NCBI GenBank assembly: GCA_016934645.1
Contig: JAFGSL010000275.1
Coordinates: forward strand, 1 to 7,727
Direction: 5' to 3'
DNA from: Anaerolineae bacterium
GTDB taxonomy: Bacteria > Chloroflexota > Anaerolineae > B4-G1 > SLSP01
DNA length: 7,727 nt
The notes under the pieces were generated by a model, which saw nothing but the letters and a program-made list of their open reading frames with translations, did no database searches and was not told the DNA's origin. Positions 6,920 to 7,727 of this stretch are shown one piece after another. Made by a program: the position numbers and the translations under genes. Position 1 is the stretch's first letter. The number at the start of each line of letters is the position of its first letter.

Positions 6920-7384
6920 TTAAGCTTTGCGTCCGAACAGCCGGCTGATCATCCCAGCAACGACACCGAGCACGACGCCAAAGACGACGGCGGCACGCAT
7001 ATCGAAGATGACCTTCGTATCCTCACCGGTGACCTGGTTAGCGGCAACAAACAACGCGACGCTATCCGTCATCTTGACGTTGTCGGCCATGACCACCGCC
7101 ACGCCGCCGTCGGTCACAGTCATATTTTCACCCATCGCCAGGGCGATTCCGCCATCCTTGACGTCGATAAACTTACCTTCGGCGCGCGCGATACCGCCCT
7201 GATTGACGGTGACTGTTTCGGCCTTGACGTTCTGCGCACCGCCCTGCTCAATCGTCACCGTCTCCGCGACGACTTCACCGAGCATTTCAGGAGCAGAGGG
7301 TTCCTCCGGCGTCTCACATTCCGTCACAACTTCACCAACCTGTTCATCAACTTGTGCCAAATCGTTTTCCAGTTCCTCGTTCAT
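6920..7384 (-). CDS. Five-repeat solenoid-like protein with C-terminal membrane anchor (unknown function)
   Basis: I do not recognise a named family. The 154-aa product has three parts. An acidic, probably disordered N-terminus covers residues 1-40. Five consecutive repeats of exactly 15 residues follow (41-55, 56-70, 71-85, 86-100, 101-115), with the pattern x-x-V-T-V-x-x-G-G-[IVA]-A-x-x-x-x. The GG is lost in the fifth, where it reads DS. A C-terminal hydrophobic helix (about 129-148) ends in a basic RLFGRKA tail. The alternating Val/Ile/Met strand followed by GG suggests a small beta-solenoid, in the spirit of bactofilins or 15-residue-loop antifreeze folds. This is a structural guess, not a homology claim. 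The C-terminal anchor with a basic end predicts tail-anchoring with the repeats in the cytoplasm. The gene converges on GH43 and has a strong AGGAGG 4 nt before the ATG. The fixed repeat length argues strongly for a real protein. Confidence 0.85.
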   Translation of the reverse strand: MNEELENDLAQVDEQVGEVVTECETPEEPSAPEMLGEVVAETVTIEQGGAQNVKAETVTVNQGGIARAEGKFIDVKDGGIALAMGENMTVTDGGVAVVMADNVKMTDSVALFVAANQVTGEDTKVIFDMRAAVVFGVVLGVVAGMISRLFGRKA

Positions 7385-7388
7385 TGTT

Positions 7389-7394
7389 CCTCCT
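7389..7394 (-). promoter_or_regulatory. Ribosome-binding site of the five-repeat protein
   Basis: The minus strand reads GAGGAGGAACA then ATG, placing AGGAGG 4 nt (GAGGAG 5 nt) before the start at 7384. Confidence 0.75.
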
Positions 7395-7471
7395 CAACAT
7401 ATAAAGCCAGACATAACATACAATCTTAATACGCACTTCGGCGTAAAAAGTTGCCTAATTTGAATAAATTT

Positions 7472-7499
7472 AGTATAGCACAAGACAATGCTTTGCCTA
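7472..7499 (-). promoter_or_regulatory. Candidate sigma-70-type promoter for the five-repeat gene
   Basis: On the minus strand, TATACT (7472-7477; five of six bases match TATAAT) lies 16 nt after TAGGCA (7494-7499; four of six match TTGACA), inside an AT-rich stretch. It would give a leader of roughly 80 nt that includes a small 5-bp hairpin (tacgc / gcgta, 7430-7445). The -35 box is weak and no transcription data are available. Confidence 0.4.
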
Positions 7500-7554
7500 G
7501 AAAAAAGCTATCTTCCGTATGGCGTTACGTCACACCAGAACAAGTCATTCGTCA

Positions 7555-7653
7555 CTATTTTTCACCTTGAAAATCGTTATCATAAAGGTGAATGAGGTTG
7601 AGGTTGGTACCCAACGAGGTTGGTACCCAACTTAGATGGTTTGAAAAATCCAT
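7555..7653 (-). CDS. Possible 32-aa small ORF with strong ribosome-binding site
   Basis: On the minus strand, AGGAGG (7663-7668) stands 9 nt before an ATG at 7653. That ATG opens a 32-codon frame ending in TAG at 7555. The peptide begins MDFSNHLSWVP, and its middle is encoded by the tandem 16-bp repeat (7600-7631); the end reads LYDNDFQGEK. There is no signal peptide, membrane segment or recognisable domain. It could be a leader peptide upstream of the five-repeat gene, or a chance frame behind a purine-rich tract. The quality of the ribosome site is the only positive evidence. Confidence 0.25.
   Translation of the reverse strand: MDFSNHLSWVPTSLGTNLNLIHLYDNDFQGEK
7561..7592. other. 8-bp perfect hairpin with 16-nt loop
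   Basis: ttcacctt (7561-7568) and aaggtgaa (7585-7592) are exact reverse complements around an AT-rich loop. It sits directly beside the tandem palindromic repeats and overlaps the end of the possible small ORF. It may be an operator or an RNA stem; its function is unknown. Confidence 0.4.
7600..7631. repeat. Tandem 16-bp direct repeat, each with a palindromic core
   Basis: The unit gaggttggtacccaac occurs twice back to back (7600-7615, 7616-7631). A further partial gaggttg lies at 7594-7600. Each unit contains GTTGG-TAC-CCAAC, a perfect 5-bp inverted repeat around three bases. Two adjacent symmetrical sites suit a dimeric DNA-binding protein, but the unit may equally be a dispersed intergenic repeat. 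Confidence 0.7.
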
Positions 7654-7674
7654 CGCACCTCTCCTCCTTTCCTT

Positions 7675-7717
7675 GGCTGGTGGCCCCCCGGACTCCCCCT
7701 CGCCGGGGGGCCAAGCC
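7675..7717. other. GC-rich hairpin
   Basis: tggccccccgg (7681-7691) pairs perfectly with ccggggggcca (7703-7713) around an 11-nt loop. ggct (7675-7678) and agcc (7714-7717) extend the stem past a 2-nt bulge. The next bases on its left are a pyrimidine tract (purine-rich on the minus strand, carrying AGGAGG). It stands out against the AT-rich sequence to its left. It may be the terminator of a gene beyond the window edge, or a 5' leader structure for minus-strand transcription. No other gene is recognisable in 7385-7727. Confidence 0.6.
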
Positions 7718-7727
7718 GTTAACAGCC

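Noticed and set aside
6927..7463. Two + strand frames rich in Thr/Ser/Pro opposite the five-repeat protein
   Set aside because: They mirror the repeats of the minus-strand gene; that gene has the strong ribosome site and the membrane anchor.
7567..7583. TTGAAA and TATCAT boxes as a + strand promoter pointing out of the window
   Set aside because: The two boxes overlap with unsuitable spacing, and no acceptable -35 box lies 16-18 nt before TATCAT.
7600..7631. Tandem 16-bp units as a CRISPR array
   Set aside because: The two copies abut with no spacer between them.

Overview
The window reads as a piece of a moderately GC-rich bacterial chromosome, most likely from the Chloroflexota. That placement is an inference from gene content: a fused Wzz/BY-kinase with a long tyrosine tail, a lipoprotein HlyD-like adaptor in the same run, a DUF4012 protein, and an intergenic repeat of the 'TAENAE' type. 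No rRNA or other marker gene is present to confirm it. No tRNA, rRNA, CRISPR array, insertion sequence or transposase was found.

Region 1 (1-5189, + strand) is the end of an exopolysaccharide or cell-surface gene cluster. It holds a 5'-truncated polysaccharide co-polymerase fused to a tyrosine autokinase. After a 152-nt gap carrying a repeat-type imperfect palindrome come three tightly packed genes: a lipoprotein HlyD/RND-type adaptor, a 117-aa membrane-anchored TPR-like protein, and a 670-aa DUF4012 protein. The adaptor and TPR genes are 10 nt apart, and the TPR and DUF4012 genes overlap by the four bases ATGA. The kinase probably controls chain length and export of a surface polymer. The other three look like envelope-anchored accessory factors, with roles that are not established.

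Region 2 (5190-6900, + strand) holds two apparently unrelated genes: a DUF3788 protein and a cytoplasmic GH43-family glycosidase. Their ribosome-binding leaders are identical (AGGAGGCCAT, three bases, ATG). A perfect 20-bp-stem palindrome separates the surface cluster from DUF3788. A perfect 15-bp-stem hairpin lies between the convergent GH43 gene and the gene after it and probably terminates both.

Region 3 (6901-7727, - strand and intergenic) holds a 154-aa protein made of an acidic N-terminus, five exact 15-residue GG-type repeats and a C-terminal membrane anchor. Upstream of it lie a candidate promoter and a 343-nt stretch without a recognised gene. That stretch is dense in structure: an 8-bp hairpin, a tandem 16-bp repeat with palindromic cores, a 32-codon ORF with a strong Shine-Dalgarno sequence, and a GC-rich hairpin. 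The five-repeat anchored protein, the structured leader and the HlyD-TPR-DUF4012 trio are the least explained parts of the window.
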